From Pinisolibacter sp040275425 (GTDB lineage Bacteria; Pseudomonadota; Alphaproteobacteria; Rhizobiales; Ancalomicrobiaceae), in assembly GCA_040275425.1 (NCBI GenBank), contig JBEOKB010000119.1:1-20226 (forward strand): a DNA stretch of 20,226 nucleotides, read 5' to 3'. This document shows, one piece after another, positions 7,521 to 14,657 of this stretch. The number at the start of each line of letters is the position of its first letter. Position 1 is the first letter of the stretch. Position numbers and translations under genes: made by a program. Under the pieces are notes generated by a model that worked only from the letters and a program-made list of their open reading frames with translations, searched no databases and was not told the origin of the DNA.

Positions 7521-7850
7521 TCACTTCTTTTCCATGACGCATTGCAGCGGGTGCTGATTCTTGCGGGCGAAGTCCATCACCTGGGTGACCTTGGTCTCGG
7601 CCACCTCGTAGGTGAAGATGCCGCATTCCCCCACCCCGTGGTGGTGGACGTGCAGCATGATGCGCGTCGCCTCGTCCCTACCCTTGTTGAAGAAGCGCTC
7701 CAGCACGTGAATGACGAACTCCATCGGGGTGTAGTCGTCGTTGAGCAGCAGCACGCGATACATGCTCGGCCGCTTCACCTTCGGTCGCGTCTTGGTCACC
7801 ACGCCGTGGTCCGGATCGTCGTCTCCGGGGCGATGTGGATCCTGGGTCAT
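7521..7850 (-). CDS. clpS: ATP-dependent Clp protease adaptor ClpS
   Basis: A 109-residue adaptor that recognises N-degron substrates and delivers them to ClpA. The binding pocket residues are visible: Asn37-Asp38-Asp39 and Met43 in the NDDYTPMEFV block, and His69 in the MLHVHHHG block, matching E. coli Asn34-Asp35-Asp36, Met40 and His66. The disordered polar N-terminus (about 1-28) is the usual ClpA-engaging extension. I chose the ATG at 7850; another in-frame ATG at 7871 would add seven residues, and neither has a strong Shine-Dalgarno, so the start is uncertain by 21 bases. It is immediately upstream of clpA, the normal order in alphaproteobacteria. Confidence 0.95.
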   Translation of the reverse strand: MTQDPHRPGDDDPDHGVVTKTRPKVKRPSMYRVLLLNDDYTPMEFVIHVLERFFNKGRDEATRIMLHVHHHGVGECGIFTYEVAETKVTQVMDFARKNQHPLQCVMEKK

Positions 7851-8010
7851 GGTCGTCTCGTCGACACGCATCGTTTCGCTGCTCGAGCCGTCACACCGGA
7901 TCGAGTGCGGCAGGTGTTGGTCCAAGGCCCTAGGCCGGCGAGAAGTTCGTCGAACGCCGCCCCCTCCCGGAAGCGTCGCCTCCGGTCCATGTGGGGATGG
8001 TTCACCGAAC

Positions 8011-8038
8011 ATTCTAGGGCAATGTCGTCGGGCCGCAA
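8011..8038 (-). promoter_or_regulatory. candidate sigma-70 promoter for clpS-clpA
   Basis: On the minus strand a -35 TTGCGG (8033-8038) and a -10 TAGAAT (8011-8016) are separated by 16 bases, in a patch less GC-rich than its surroundings. Transcription would start near 8004 and give a leader of about 150 bases before clpS. The -35 is only a partial match. The rest of 7851-8120 holds no gene I can support. Confidence 0.4.
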
Positions 8039-8120
8039 GGAAGGCGGCGCAAGAGATGCGGGCAGGCGCGGCGCAAAGCGCGGGCAGCCGCCCCTCCCCC
8101 GCACGGAAGGCCACCAGAAC

Positions 8121-8150
8121 GAAAGAGCCCGACCGTCGCCGGTCGGGCTC
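8121..8150 (-). terminator. Rho-independent terminator of the phasin gene
   Basis: GAGCCCGACC (8125-8134) pairs perfectly with GGTCGGGCTC (8141-8150) over a 6-base loop. Read on the minus strand, the stem is followed by TTTCGTTCTGG, a usable U-rich tail. It lies 86 bases downstream of the phasin stop. Confidence 0.8.
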
Positions 8151-8203
8151 GCTCGATCTCGATGCCGACGGAAGAGACCTTCCGAGGCAGGCGATCGTGA
8201 CGG

Positions 8204-8227
8204 CGCGGCGGAAGCTCGCTTCCGCCG
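8204..8227 (-). terminator. perfect 10-bp hairpin just after the phasin stop
   Basis: GCGGCGGAAG (8204-8213) pairs with CTTCCGCCGC (8218-8227) over a 4-base loop, 8 bases downstream of the phasin stop. It has no U-tract. Together with the terminator at 8121-8150 it forms a tandem pair, so this one probably protects the 3' end of the mRNA from exonucleases. Confidence 0.5.
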
Positions 8228-8235
8228 CAGGCGCA

Positions 8236-8562
8236 TCACTTGACCTTGGGCATCATCGCCTCGAAGGGCTTGGTCACTTCCTTGGCGAGGTCGACGTAGA
8301 GCTCACCGATCTTGGTCGACTGGGCCACCAGGCTCTCGTAGGCCTTCTTGGCGTAGTCGGACTGGATCTCCACGACCTTGTCGAGGGTCTTGGCACCGGC
8401 GAGCTGCTCGAGGACGGCCGAACCCTCTTCGAAGGACTTCTTCGAGTAGTCGGTCATCTCGGTGGCGATGGTCTGCAGGCCCTTGGAGATGGTGCCGAAA
8501 GCCTTCTGGGCGTTCTCGGCGTTTTCCTTGGCGAGCTTCTGGAGGTCTTCGACGGTGTTCAT
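8236..8562 (-). CDS. phasin (Phasin_2 family), polyhydroxyalkanoate granule-associated
   Basis: A 108-residue, almost wholly helical, Lys/Glu/Ala-rich protein without signal peptide or cysteine, matching the Phasin_2 family. Phasins coat polyhydroxyalkanoate granules and set their size and number. The typical segments are QKLAKENAENAQKAF (8-22) and a second amphipathic helix with VVEIQSDYAKKAYESLV (63-79), ending in TKPFEAMMPKVK, a common phasin C-terminus. I chose the ATG at 8562 because GAGGA lies about 10 bases upstream, and the upstream extension (to 8622) is not phasin-like. The gene is monocistronic: it has its own near-consensus promoter and tandem hairpins after the stop, which suggests an abundant transcript. 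Whether this copy acts on PHA granules or has another role cannot be told from sequence. Confidence 0.92.
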   Translation of the reverse strand: MNTVEDLQKLAKENAENAQKAFGTISKGLQTIATEMTDYSKKSFEEGSAVLEQLAGAKTLDKVVEIQSDYAKKAYESLVAQSTKIGELYVDLAKEVTKPFEAMMPKVK

Positions 8563-8661
8563 ATCTGGGCCATCCTCTGAAATCGTCGGCGTTCGGCCTC
8601 GAACGCCGGTCTCCCCACCCACGTGCCCCCGGTCGTCCGACGGCCATCGATGTTGCGGTGC

Positions 8662-8689
8662 ATTATAAACGACTTCGCAGCGCGGTCAA
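8662..8689 (-). promoter_or_regulatory. near-consensus sigma-70 promoter of the phasin gene
   Basis: On the minus strand a -35 TTGACC (8684-8689) and a perfect -10 TATAAT (8662-8667) are 16 bases apart. The start point would fall near 8655, giving a leader of about 90 bases. It is one of only two promoters this close to consensus that I found in the window. Confidence 0.8.
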
Positions 8690-8697
8690 AGAAATTT

Positions 8698-8718
8698 TTG
8701 CGCTGCAGCATATTGCGA
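8698..8718. promoter_or_regulatory. TGC-rich palindromic site upstream of the phasin -35 (possible PhaR site)
   Basis: GCTGCAGC (8702-8709) is a perfect palindrome sitting in a run of TGC/GCA triplets just upstream of the phasin -35. PhaR repressors of PHA genes in Paracoccus and relatives bind TGC-rich sequences near phaP. The match here is only by composition and position. The remainder of the 8719-8936 spacer shows no convincing promoter for the carboxypeptidase gene. Confidence 0.35.
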
Positions 8719-8936
8719 ATTGTTACAGGCCGATTTCACGATCGGGGTTTACCGATCATCAACCTCAACGGCGGCATCCTCTCGAGGTGTGGACGAGAGG
8801 TCACACGGGCTCTCCCCTCCGGCGTATCGGGGTGGCGAGCGCACCGAGCCCGCGACGCGAGCCCGAAAAACCGAGGATCTCTCGATCGAGTAGCGTCCGC
8901 CTCGACCAGGCGGACGGCGGGTTCGAGGAATTGAAA

Positions 8937-10694
8937 GTGTCGTATTCGCGTATCTTCGAGCCGGCCCGCCTGATGAAGGCGGCCCTGGTGGGACTCGCAC
9001 TGGTGATCGTGGCGACGTCGACGGCCGAGGCCGGAAGGCGTCATTCGCGCCGTGCCCATCATGCCGTCCGCGTCGATCGCGGAGGCGCCGACGACGGCAT
9101 CGCCGCCACCGGCCGCTACGCCGCCTACGTCGTCGACGACAAGACCGGCCGCGTCCTCTTCTCCAAGAACGCGGACGAACCGCGCCATCCCGCCTCGCTC
9201 ACCAAGATGATGACCCTCTATCTCCTGTTCGAGGAGATCGAGAGGAAGCGCATGACCACGGCGACGCGGCTGACCGCCTCGGCCAAGGCGGCGGCGCAGT
9301 CACCCTCCAAGCTCGGTCTGCGGCCGGGTCAGACCATCTCCGTCGAGGACGCGATTCGCGCGCTCGTCACCAAGTCGGCCAACGACGTGGCGGTGACGAT
9401 CGCGGAGAACGTCGGCGGGTCGGAAGCGGCCTTCGCCAAGCGGATGACCCAGACCGCGCGCCGCATCGGCATGCGCGGCACCACCTTCCACAACGCCTCC
9501 GGCCTGCCCAATTCGGCGCAGATCACCACCGCCCGCGACATGGTGATCCTCGGTCGCGCGCTACAGGAGCGGTTCCCGAGCCAGTACCGCTATTTCTCGA
9601 CGCGCAGCTTCGCCTGGGGCGACAACGTGATCGGCAATCACAACAGGCTGCTCTATCGCCTCGAGGGCGTCGACGGCATCAAGACCGGCTACACAGCCGC
9701 CTCCGGGTTCAATCTGGTCAGCTCGATGCGCCGCGACGGCCGCCACGTGGTGGCGTCGGTGCTCGGCGGTTCGTCGGCGCGGCAGCGCGACGACCACATG
9801 GCCGCGCTGCTGACCCAGCACATCGCCGCCGCCAGCAGCGGCGCCAAGGTGTCGTCGGTGCTGCGCGACGCCGGGCGCTCGGCCGACGCCTCGTTCGACG
9901 ACGACGGCGCCGACGAGGTCCGCGCCGAGACCCGGGTCGCGGCGGCCGCTCCGGCGGTGGAGACCACGCCCGCCAATCCGTCCGCGCCGGAGAAGATCAC
10001 GAGCGAGCCGCTGATGCTGATCGCGCCGCAGGCCGAGGCGCCCGTCGCCGCCGCCCCCGCTCCGGCCCAGCCGACGGCGAGCGGACGTCCGGGGATGCAG
10101 CCGCGTCTGGCCGGCTCCGACGTGGTGCCGATCACCCGTACCCCCGATTCGACCCGTCCGGCCTACGCCTCGTCCGACCACGGCGCGGCGGTGGCGATGG
10201 CCCGGGCGATCCTGTTGCCGCAGCAGTCCGGACTGGTCCCGTCCGGCCGCTCGGTCGGCGCCGAGGCGGCGCCGGTGCGCACGGCCTCCGCCGAGACGAC
10301 CCCGAGCGTGGTCACGGTGGCGACGCGGCCGGTGGCGCCGCCGTCGCTGGCGACCGCGACGATCTCGATGGCCGACGTGGCGGAGATCACCACCGGGTCG
10401 GTGCCGCGCCGCAAGGCCGAGGAGCCGGCTCAGGCCGCCACTTCGGCGCGGTCGGGCTGGCTGGTGCAGATCGGCGCGTTCGACGGGGAGGCCGCCGCGC
10501 GCGGGGCGCTCGCCAACGCGCGCAACGAAGGAGGAGCGGTGCTGGCCCGTACCGAGGGCTTCACCGAGTCGATCGGCGGATCGGGGCGCATGTGGCGCGC
10601 CCGCTTCGCCGGGTTCAAGGATCAGTCGGCCGCCGACGACGCCTGCAAGGCGCTGAAGCGGAAGAAGATCGCGTGTCTTGCTCTGCGTCAGTGA
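8937..10694 (+). CDS. D-alanyl-D-alanine carboxypeptidase (peptidase S11) with C-terminal SPOR domain
   Basis: A 585-residue exported penicillin-binding protein that trims the terminal D-Ala from peptidoglycan stem peptides. From the GTG at 8937, a signal segment covers about residues 13-33. The S11 domain follows, with active-site SxxK Ser87-Leu-Thr-Lys90, the SxN motif Ser147-Ala-Asn149, and Lys249-Thr-Gly251. An Ala/Pro/Thr-rich linker spans about 305-500, then a SPOR domain (about 505-582, starting WLVQIGAF), which binds denuded glycan at the septum and so points to division-site action. GAGGA lies seven bases before the GTG; the ATG at 8973 is an alternative with weaker spacing. The S11 family also includes DacF/PBP5 types, and the exact role is not resolvable here. 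The stop overlaps the convergent J-protein gene by 7 bases. Confidence 0.93.
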   Translation: MSYSRIFEPARLMKAALVGLALVIVATSTAEAGRRHSRRAHHAVRVDRGGADDGIAATGRYAAYVVDDKTGRVLFSKNADEPRHPASLTKMMTLYLLFEEIERKRMTTATRLTASAKAAAQSPSKLGLRPGQTISVEDAIRALVTKSANDVAVTIAENVGGSEAAFAKRMTQTARRIGMRGTTFHNASGLPNSAQITTARDMVILGRALQERFPSQYRYFSTRSFAWGDNVIGNHNRLLYRLEGVDGIKTGYTAASGFNLVSSMRRDGRHVVASVLGGSSARQRDDHMAALLTQHIAAASSGAKVSSVLRDAGRSADASFDDDGADEVRAETRVAAAAPAVETTPANPSAPEKITSEPLMLIAPQAEAPVAAAPAPAQPTASGRPGMQPRLAGSDVVPITRTPDSTRPAYASSDHGAAVAMARAILLPQQSGLVPSGRSVGAEAAPVRTASAETTPSVVTVATRPVAPPSLATATISMADVAEITTGSVPRRKAEEPAQAATSARSGWLVQIGAFDGEAAARGALANARNEGGAVLARTEGFTESIGGSGRMWRARFAGFKDQSAADDACKALKRKKIACLALRQ

Positions 10695-11455
10695 TTGGAG
10701 CGCGTGTCATGTTTGCCGACGAGACGATCCTTGGCCTCATTGATCTTGGCGGCCAGAAAAGTCGAGCCCCCCTTGTCGGGGTGCACGGCCTTCATGAGCC
10801 GACGATGCGCTTCCCGAACTTCGGCCTGGGACGCGCCCTCGGCAAGGCCGAGCACCTGATGGGCCTCCTGATCGGTCATCGCGCCCGAGCTCGCCGCGCC
10901 GCGCTGCCGCGCTGCCGAATCGTCGTGCGCGTGTTCACGCCACAGGGGTACCCGGCGATTCAGATACGCCTCGAGAAGTGAACGGCTCTCGAGATCCGAG
11001 CCGACGTCCTGCCACAGCGCCAGCAGGTTCTCCACCGACAGACGCGCCAGTTCGCAGCCCTCGAACCGACCGGCCAGAACGCGCCCCGAGAGGGTGCCGC
11101 TGTCGTGGTCGAGTTCCATTTCGAGGGCGGCGGAGCGCACGGTCGAGCGACGCCCGGCGGAGGCGCGCCTCGGGGCGAAGGCCGAGACCAGGCCGCTCCA
11201 GCGCCCGAGGAAGGGGCGGACCCAGCGGGCGTAGCGCCCGGCCTCCGACCCAGCCAGCACCAGGGCCAGCACCAGGAACGGCAGCGCCGCCACCAGCCGA
11301 CCGGTCGCCAGCATCACCACCGCGAAGGTGATCGCCGCGCCCGCCCCCGCCCTGCGGGCGGCGACGGCGAAGGGCGTCGGCGTCTTCGAGACGACGGCGC
11401 CGAGCAGTATCAGGACGCCGACCAGGACGGCGACGCCGAAGATCGCGCTGTTCAT
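10688..11455 (-). CDS. membrane-anchored DnaJ-domain protein (Pam18/TIM14-like)
   Basis: A 255-residue J-domain protein. Hydrophobic N-terminal segments (about 3-22 and 32-68) anchor it in the inner membrane. The middle region is unassigned. The C-terminal J domain (about 194-247) holds the HPD motif at 225-227 in MKAVHPDKGG, which stimulates DnaK-type ATPases. The short J domain at the C-terminus behind a membrane anchor resembles Pam18/TIM14-type proteins, of which alphaproteobacteria carry homologues. Its client process is unknown. The ATG at 11455 has GGGAGG a few bases upstream; the longer frame to 11620 is Arg-rich and unlikely. The stop overlaps the carboxypeptidase stop region on the opposite strand by 7 bases. 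Divergent from panC. Confidence 0.85.
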   Translation of the reverse strand: MNSAIFGVAVLVGVLILLGAVVSKTPTPFAVAARRAGAGAAITFAVVMLATGRLVAALPFLVLALVLAGSEAGRYARWVRPFLGRWSGLVSAFAPRRASAGRRSTVRSAALEMELDHDSGTLSGRVLAGRFEGCELARLSVENLLALWQDVGSDLESRSLLEAYLNRRVPLWREHAHDDSAARQRGAASSGAMTDQEAHQVLGLAEGASQAEVREAHRRLMKAVHPDKGGSTFLAAKINEAKDRLVGKHDTRSNH

Positions 11456-11756
11456 CGAGCCTCCCAGAAATCGCCCGCGACGGGCCGGCGGCCGTGATCG
11501 CTCGGGGGTGCGACTCCGCCGCGCCGCGCCGCGATCCGAATCCCAGACATAGCACCGGCGCGCGGTCTCTCCCACCCCGCCGCCGGGCGGGCTGCGCCGC
11601 TCGCGCCCGAGGAGCGACACGTCGTCGCCCCGTCTTCGCCGAAAAGACCCATTTCAATCGATCATAACGGACTGGAAACCGGCGGGCCGTTCTGACATTG
11701 TGCCGCACTGCAACAAGGGTCGCCGCGGGACGCGCGGCGCGGACGGGAGAACATCG
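11456..11756. other. divergent intergenic region between the J-protein gene and panC
   Basis: 301 bases without a supportable gene. It must hold promoters for both flanking genes, but I found no pair of boxes worth naming. The least GC-rich patch is around 11652-11680 (TTTCAATCGATCATAACGG). A small hairpin, CCCGCC (11576-11581) with GGCGGG (11586-11591), is the only clear structure. Confidence 0.6.
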
Positions 11757-12653
11757 ATGACCGAAGTCTCGCGTGAGCCGACGACGAGCGCCGTGGCGCC
11801 GACGTCGGGCCGACGTCCGGAGATCGTGCGCACCGTCGCCGAGCTGCGGGCGCGGGTGGCCGCGTGGCGGGCGAAGGGCGAGCGCGTGGCGATGGTGCCG
11901 ACGATGGGAGCGCTGCACGAGGGCCATCTGTCGCTGGTCGAGGAGGGCTTCCGCCGCGCCGACCACGTGGTGGTGTCGATCTTCGTCAATCCGACCCAGT
12001 TCGCCCCGCACGAGGACTTTCAGACATATCCGCGCACCGAGGACAGCGACGTCGCCAAGCTGACGGCGCTCTCGACCGATCTGGTGTTCGCGCCCAACGC
12101 GCTCGAGATGTATCCGCTCGGCAACGCCACCCGCATCGAGATGGGCGGGCCGGCACGCGGGCTCGAGACCGATTTCCGCCCGCACTTCTTCGGCGGCGTG
12201 GCGACGGTGGTGGCCAAGCTCCTGATCGCCTGCGGACCAGACCTCGCGATCTTCGGCGAGAAGGACTATCAGCAGCTCGCGGTGGTGCGGCAGATGGTGT
12301 CGGACCTGTCGCTGCCGGTGGCGATCGTCGGAGCGGAGACGGTGCGCGAGGCCGACGGGCTGGCCATGTCGTCGCGCAACGCCTATCTCTCGGCAGAGGA
12401 GCGCGCGGCGGCGCCGGTGCTGGCGCGGCAGATGCGCCTCGTCGCCGAGGCGGCGCGGACGGGCGGCGACGTCGCGGCGGCGGTGGCCGGGGCGTCGGCG
12501 GCGCTGACGGCGGCGGGCTTCCGCCAGATCGACTACGTCGCGGTGCGCAACGCCGTGACGCTGCAGCCGCCGAGCGAGGCGGGCGAGCCGCTGCGGGTGC
12601 TGGTGGCGGCATGGCTCGGCCGCACGCGTCTGATCGACAACTGCGCGGTGTGA
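11757..12653 (+). CDS. panC: pantoate-beta-alanine ligase (pantothenate synthetase)
   Basis: A 298-residue cytoplasmic enzyme joining pantoate and beta-alanine with ATP to make pantothenate, the coenzyme A precursor. Nucleotidyltransferase-fold motifs are clear: PTMGALHEGH at 48-57 (HIGH-type ATP site), FVNPTQF at 76-82 (pantoate binding), FGEKDYQQL at 166-174, and the SSRNAYL loop at 205-211 (KMSKS equivalent). The length is normal apart from about 20 extra polar residues at the N-terminus. I chose the ATG at 11757, preceded by GGGAGA at good distance; the frame is open to 11700 but the extension is not conserved. It precedes the pterin dehydratase gene by 44 bases on the same strand. No panB or panD is in the window. 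Confidence 0.96.
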   Translation: MTEVSREPTTSAVAPTSGRRPEIVRTVAELRARVAAWRAKGERVAMVPTMGALHEGHLSLVEEGFRRADHVVVSIFVNPTQFAPHEDFQTYPRTEDSDVAKLTALSTDLVFAPNALEMYPLGNATRIEMGGPARGLETDFRPHFFGGVATVVAKLLIACGPDLAIFGEKDYQQLAVVRQMVSDLSLPVAIVGAETVREADGLAMSSRNAYLSAEERAAAPVLARQMRLVAEAARTGGDVAAAVAGASAALTAAGFRQIDYVAVRNAVTLQPPSEAGEPLRVLVAAWLGRTRLIDNCAV

Positions 12654-12697
12654 GGGCACGCGCCCTCCCCCCGACCCCGCGCGCAAGGAGGACGGCG

Positions 12698-12964
12698 ATG
12701 AGCGACGATCTGCCCGAGGGCTGGAGCGGCGACGAGCGCCGCATCGCCCGCACCTTCCGCTTCGCCGACTTCCCCCAGGCGATGGCCTTCATGACCGAGG
12801 CGGCCTTCGCCTGCGAGGCGGCGAACCATCATCCCGAATGGCGCAACGTGTGGAACCGGGTCGAGGTGGAGTTGACCACCCACGACGCGGGCGGGCGCGT
12901 GACCGACAAGGACCGGGCGCTGGCGAGCGCGATGAACGCGATCTTCGCGCGTCGTTCGGGATGA
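12698..12964 (+). CDS. phhB: 4a-hydroxytetrahydrobiopterin dehydratase (pterin-4a-carbinolamine dehydratase)
   Basis: An 88-residue PCD/DCoH-family protein that dehydrates 4a-hydroxytetrahydropterin, regenerating the cofactor of aromatic amino acid hydroxylases. The signature is ANHHPEWRNVWNRVEVELTTH: His44, His45 and His62 match the active-site histidines, and HHPEW spans 44-48. The protein is slightly short at the N-terminus relative to some members, but complete. A strong GGAGG Shine-Dalgarno precedes the ATG at 12698. It is probably co-transcribed with panC, which has no obvious metabolic link. Some PCD-like proteins act elsewhere, for example in molybdopterin metabolism, so the pathway is inferred. 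It converges on the next minus-strand gene with a 16-base gap. Confidence 0.93.
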   Translation: MSDDLPEGWSGDERRIARTFRFADFPQAMAFMTEAAFACEAANHHPEWRNVWNRVEVELTTHDAGGRVTDKDRALASAMNAIFARRSG

Positions 12965-12980
12965 GCGAGGGCTCCGGGCC

Positions 12981-13235
12981 TCAGCGGTGAGTGGACTTCG
13001 ACGCGACGGCACCGTCGACCTGGATCGAGCCGGAGACCTTCACGGTGGTATCGCCGAAGACGTAGGTGCCGGCGGGCCGGGTCGCCTTCTCGGGGACCGG
13101 CTTCGGGCAGGGCGCGGGCGGCGCGCCGAAGGCGGGATCGTTGCGGCCGACCACGGCGGAGCCGCAGGGCTCGGCGGCCGTGGCCGGAGCGAGGGACGCG
13201 GCGAAGGCGATCGTGAGGACGGCGAGGAGGCGCAT
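12981..13235 (-). CDS. small secreted protein, function unknown
   Basis: An 84-residue protein that I cannot assign. A signal peptide covers about residues 1-21 (MRLL start, hydrophobic core, ATA-AEP cleavage). The mature part is only about 63 residues, Pro-rich in the middle (AFGAPPAPCPKPVPEK), with cysteines at 24 and 43 and a C-terminal strand-like GDTTVKVSGSIQVDG. The two cysteines could form a disulfide in the periplasm. The ATG at 13235 fits the signal peptide, but its ribosome-binding site is weak. It lies 53 bases downstream of the DUF1489 gene on the same strand, so the two may share a transcript. Confidence 0.7.
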   Translation of the reverse strand: MRLLAVLTIAFAASLAPATAAEPCGSAVVGRNDPAFGAPPAPCPKPVPEKATRPAGTYVFGDTTVKVSGSIQVDGAVASKSTHR

Positions 13236-13288
13236 GGTCGAGGTCCGGCGTCGACGAGGTCGCTCCGTCCTACACCGTTCGGGCGAGA

Positions 13289-13720
13289 TCACAAGAGGCC
13301 GAGCCCGGCCAGTTCGCGCAGGAACTCGACCGGCAGGTCGCGAGTGGCGTCGTCGAGGAGGTCGCGCGGAGCGACGTCGGGCGAGAAGTAGCGCCAGCCC
13401 TGGAACGGCCGATAAGGCCGCGCCTCGACCTCGACCAGCTCGCCCGACAGCACGATGTCGCAATGGGAGACGCCGGAGGCGTCCTTGACCGCGCGCAGAT
13501 CGAGGATCTTCTCGCGCACGCGGATCTGGCCCTTGATGATCCAATAGAGCGAGCCGCCGTCGAGGATCTCCTCGACCCTCTTGGGCATCATGCGGGTGCG
13601 GTGAACGTGTTCCTCGGGGAGCCCACGGCGGCGCTTCTCGGCGATGGTCGCGGTGATCCAATGAGCGAGATCGTCGATCCCGTCGCAGCCGACACAGAGC
13701 TTGATCAGGTGAAGGGGCAT
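13289..13720 (-). CDS. DUF1489 family protein
   Basis: A 143-residue cytoplasmic protein matching DUF1489, a family of unknown function largely confined to alphaproteobacteria. The N-terminal MPLHLIKLCVGCDGIDDLAHW, the central RTRMMPKR and GGSLYWIIKGQIRVREKIL, and the LVEVEARPYRPFQGWRYF block are typical. The Cys-Val-Gly-Cys pair at 9-12 might bind a metal or form a redox site, but this is a guess. The full length matches the family, and the ATG at 13720 is the conserved start. Being a nearly universal single-copy gene in the order, it is likely housekeeping, although nothing in its surroundings explains its role. Confidence 0.9.
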   Translation of the reverse strand: MPLHLIKLCVGCDGIDDLAHWITATIAEKRRRGLPEEHVHRTRMMPKRVEEILDGGSLYWIIKGQIRVREKILDLRAVKDASGVSHCDIVLSGELVEVEARPYRPFQGWRYFSPDVAPRDLLDDATRDLPVEFLRELAGLGLL

Positions 13721-13821
13721 GGTCGGTTCCGCGGGTGGCCGGGCGCGATCCTAGCCTCGGCGCACGCCCCTCGCCAGCCGAGGCGCCCCGTCTCCCACCG
13801 AAAACGGAGCGCCTCCACGTC

Positions 13822-14490
13822 TCAGTCGGCGAAGTCGACCTCGTCGTCGGCGACGATCGAGGTCTCGGCGTCGGCCCCGGCCTTCCAGGCGCGGAAGGCG
13901 GGCAGGCTCAGCATCGCGTCGACGTAGGCGCGGGTGTCGGCGTCGAGCGGCCAGGAGTAACCGTCGAGGCGCGCGACCACGGGGGCGTACATCGCGTCCG
14001 CCGCCGAGAACGCGCCGAACAGGAACGGACCGCCCGAGCCGAAGCGGGCGCGGGCGTCACGCCACAGCTCGGTGATGCGGGCGACGTCGCGCGCGGCGGC
14101 CTCGCCGCCCCAACCGCGCCAGGGGAACGAGCGGCGCAGGTTCATCGGGCAGGCGGAGCGCAGCGCGCCGAAACCGGCGTGCATCTCGTTCGCGATCGCG
14201 CGGGCGACGGCACGGGCGGCGCGGTCCTTCGGCCAGATCGGCAGATCGGGGAAGCTCTCGGCGAGGTATTCGACGATCGCCAGGGTCTCCCACACCGCGA
14301 CGTCGCCGTCGATCAGGCAGGGCACGCGGCCGGAGGGCGAGAAGCGCAGGATGTTCGCCTTGAAGTCGGGCGCGGCGAGATCGATCGGGATCTCGGCGAA
14401 GGGGATGCCGAAATGCGTCGCCACCAGCCACGGGCGCAGCGACCACGACGAATAGCGCTTGTTGGCGATCACCAGCTTCAGGTCGGTCAT
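13822..14490 (-). CDS. glutathione S-transferase family protein
   Basis: A 222-residue soluble GST. The thioredoxin-like N-terminal domain (1-80) shows NKRYSSWSLRPW at 10-21, with a Ser-type catalytic region, the cis-proline in RVPCL (Pro57), and the glutathione-binding Glu68-Thr69 in WETLAIVEYL. An all-helical C-terminal domain follows, with a WGGEAAARDVARITELW helix and FSAADAMYAPVVARL, the conserved N-capping box region. Such proteins include maleylacetoacetate isomerases and general detoxification GSTs; the substrate cannot be told. The ATG at 14490 has GGAGGAG just upstream, and the frame extension to 14547 is not GST-like. It is divergent from the DUF599 gene, 167 bases away. Confidence 0.9.
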   Translation of the reverse strand: MTDLKLVIANKRYSSWSLRPWLVATHFGIPFAEIPIDLAAPDFKANILRFSPSGRVPCLIDGDVAVWETLAIVEYLAESFPDLPIWPKDRAARAVARAIANEMHAGFGALRSACPMNLRRSFPWRGWGGEAAARDVARITELWRDARARFGSGGPFLFGAFSAADAMYAPVVARLDGYSWPLDADTRAYVDAMLSLPAFRAWKAGADAETSIVADDEVDFAD

Positions 14491-14657
14491 GGGGGTCTCC
14501 TCCTCGGTCGCCCCGGACGATGGCATCGCGGGCGGCGCGGGGTCCAACCGATTTTCCTGATGGGGGGCATCAGCAATTCTGACGGGCGCGCGCCGCCTCG
14601 CGATCGGCGGACGACGTCGCCGTTCCCTCTGGCCGACTTTCGTAGTAGTCGTCGGGG

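Noticed and set aside
4562..7537. A 991-codon open frame on the plus strand opposite clpA
   Set aside because: It is the antisense shadow of clpA, created by high GC and codon bias. Its translation is low-complexity (His/Asp/Leu/Val-rich) and matches no family, while clpA on the other strand has all AAA+ motifs.
8719..8936. A plus-strand promoter for the carboxypeptidase gene
   Set aside because: TTGCGC with TGTTAC at 17 bases around 8698-8726 is too poor at the -10, and it overlaps the phasin regulatory region. I saw nothing better and did not list one.
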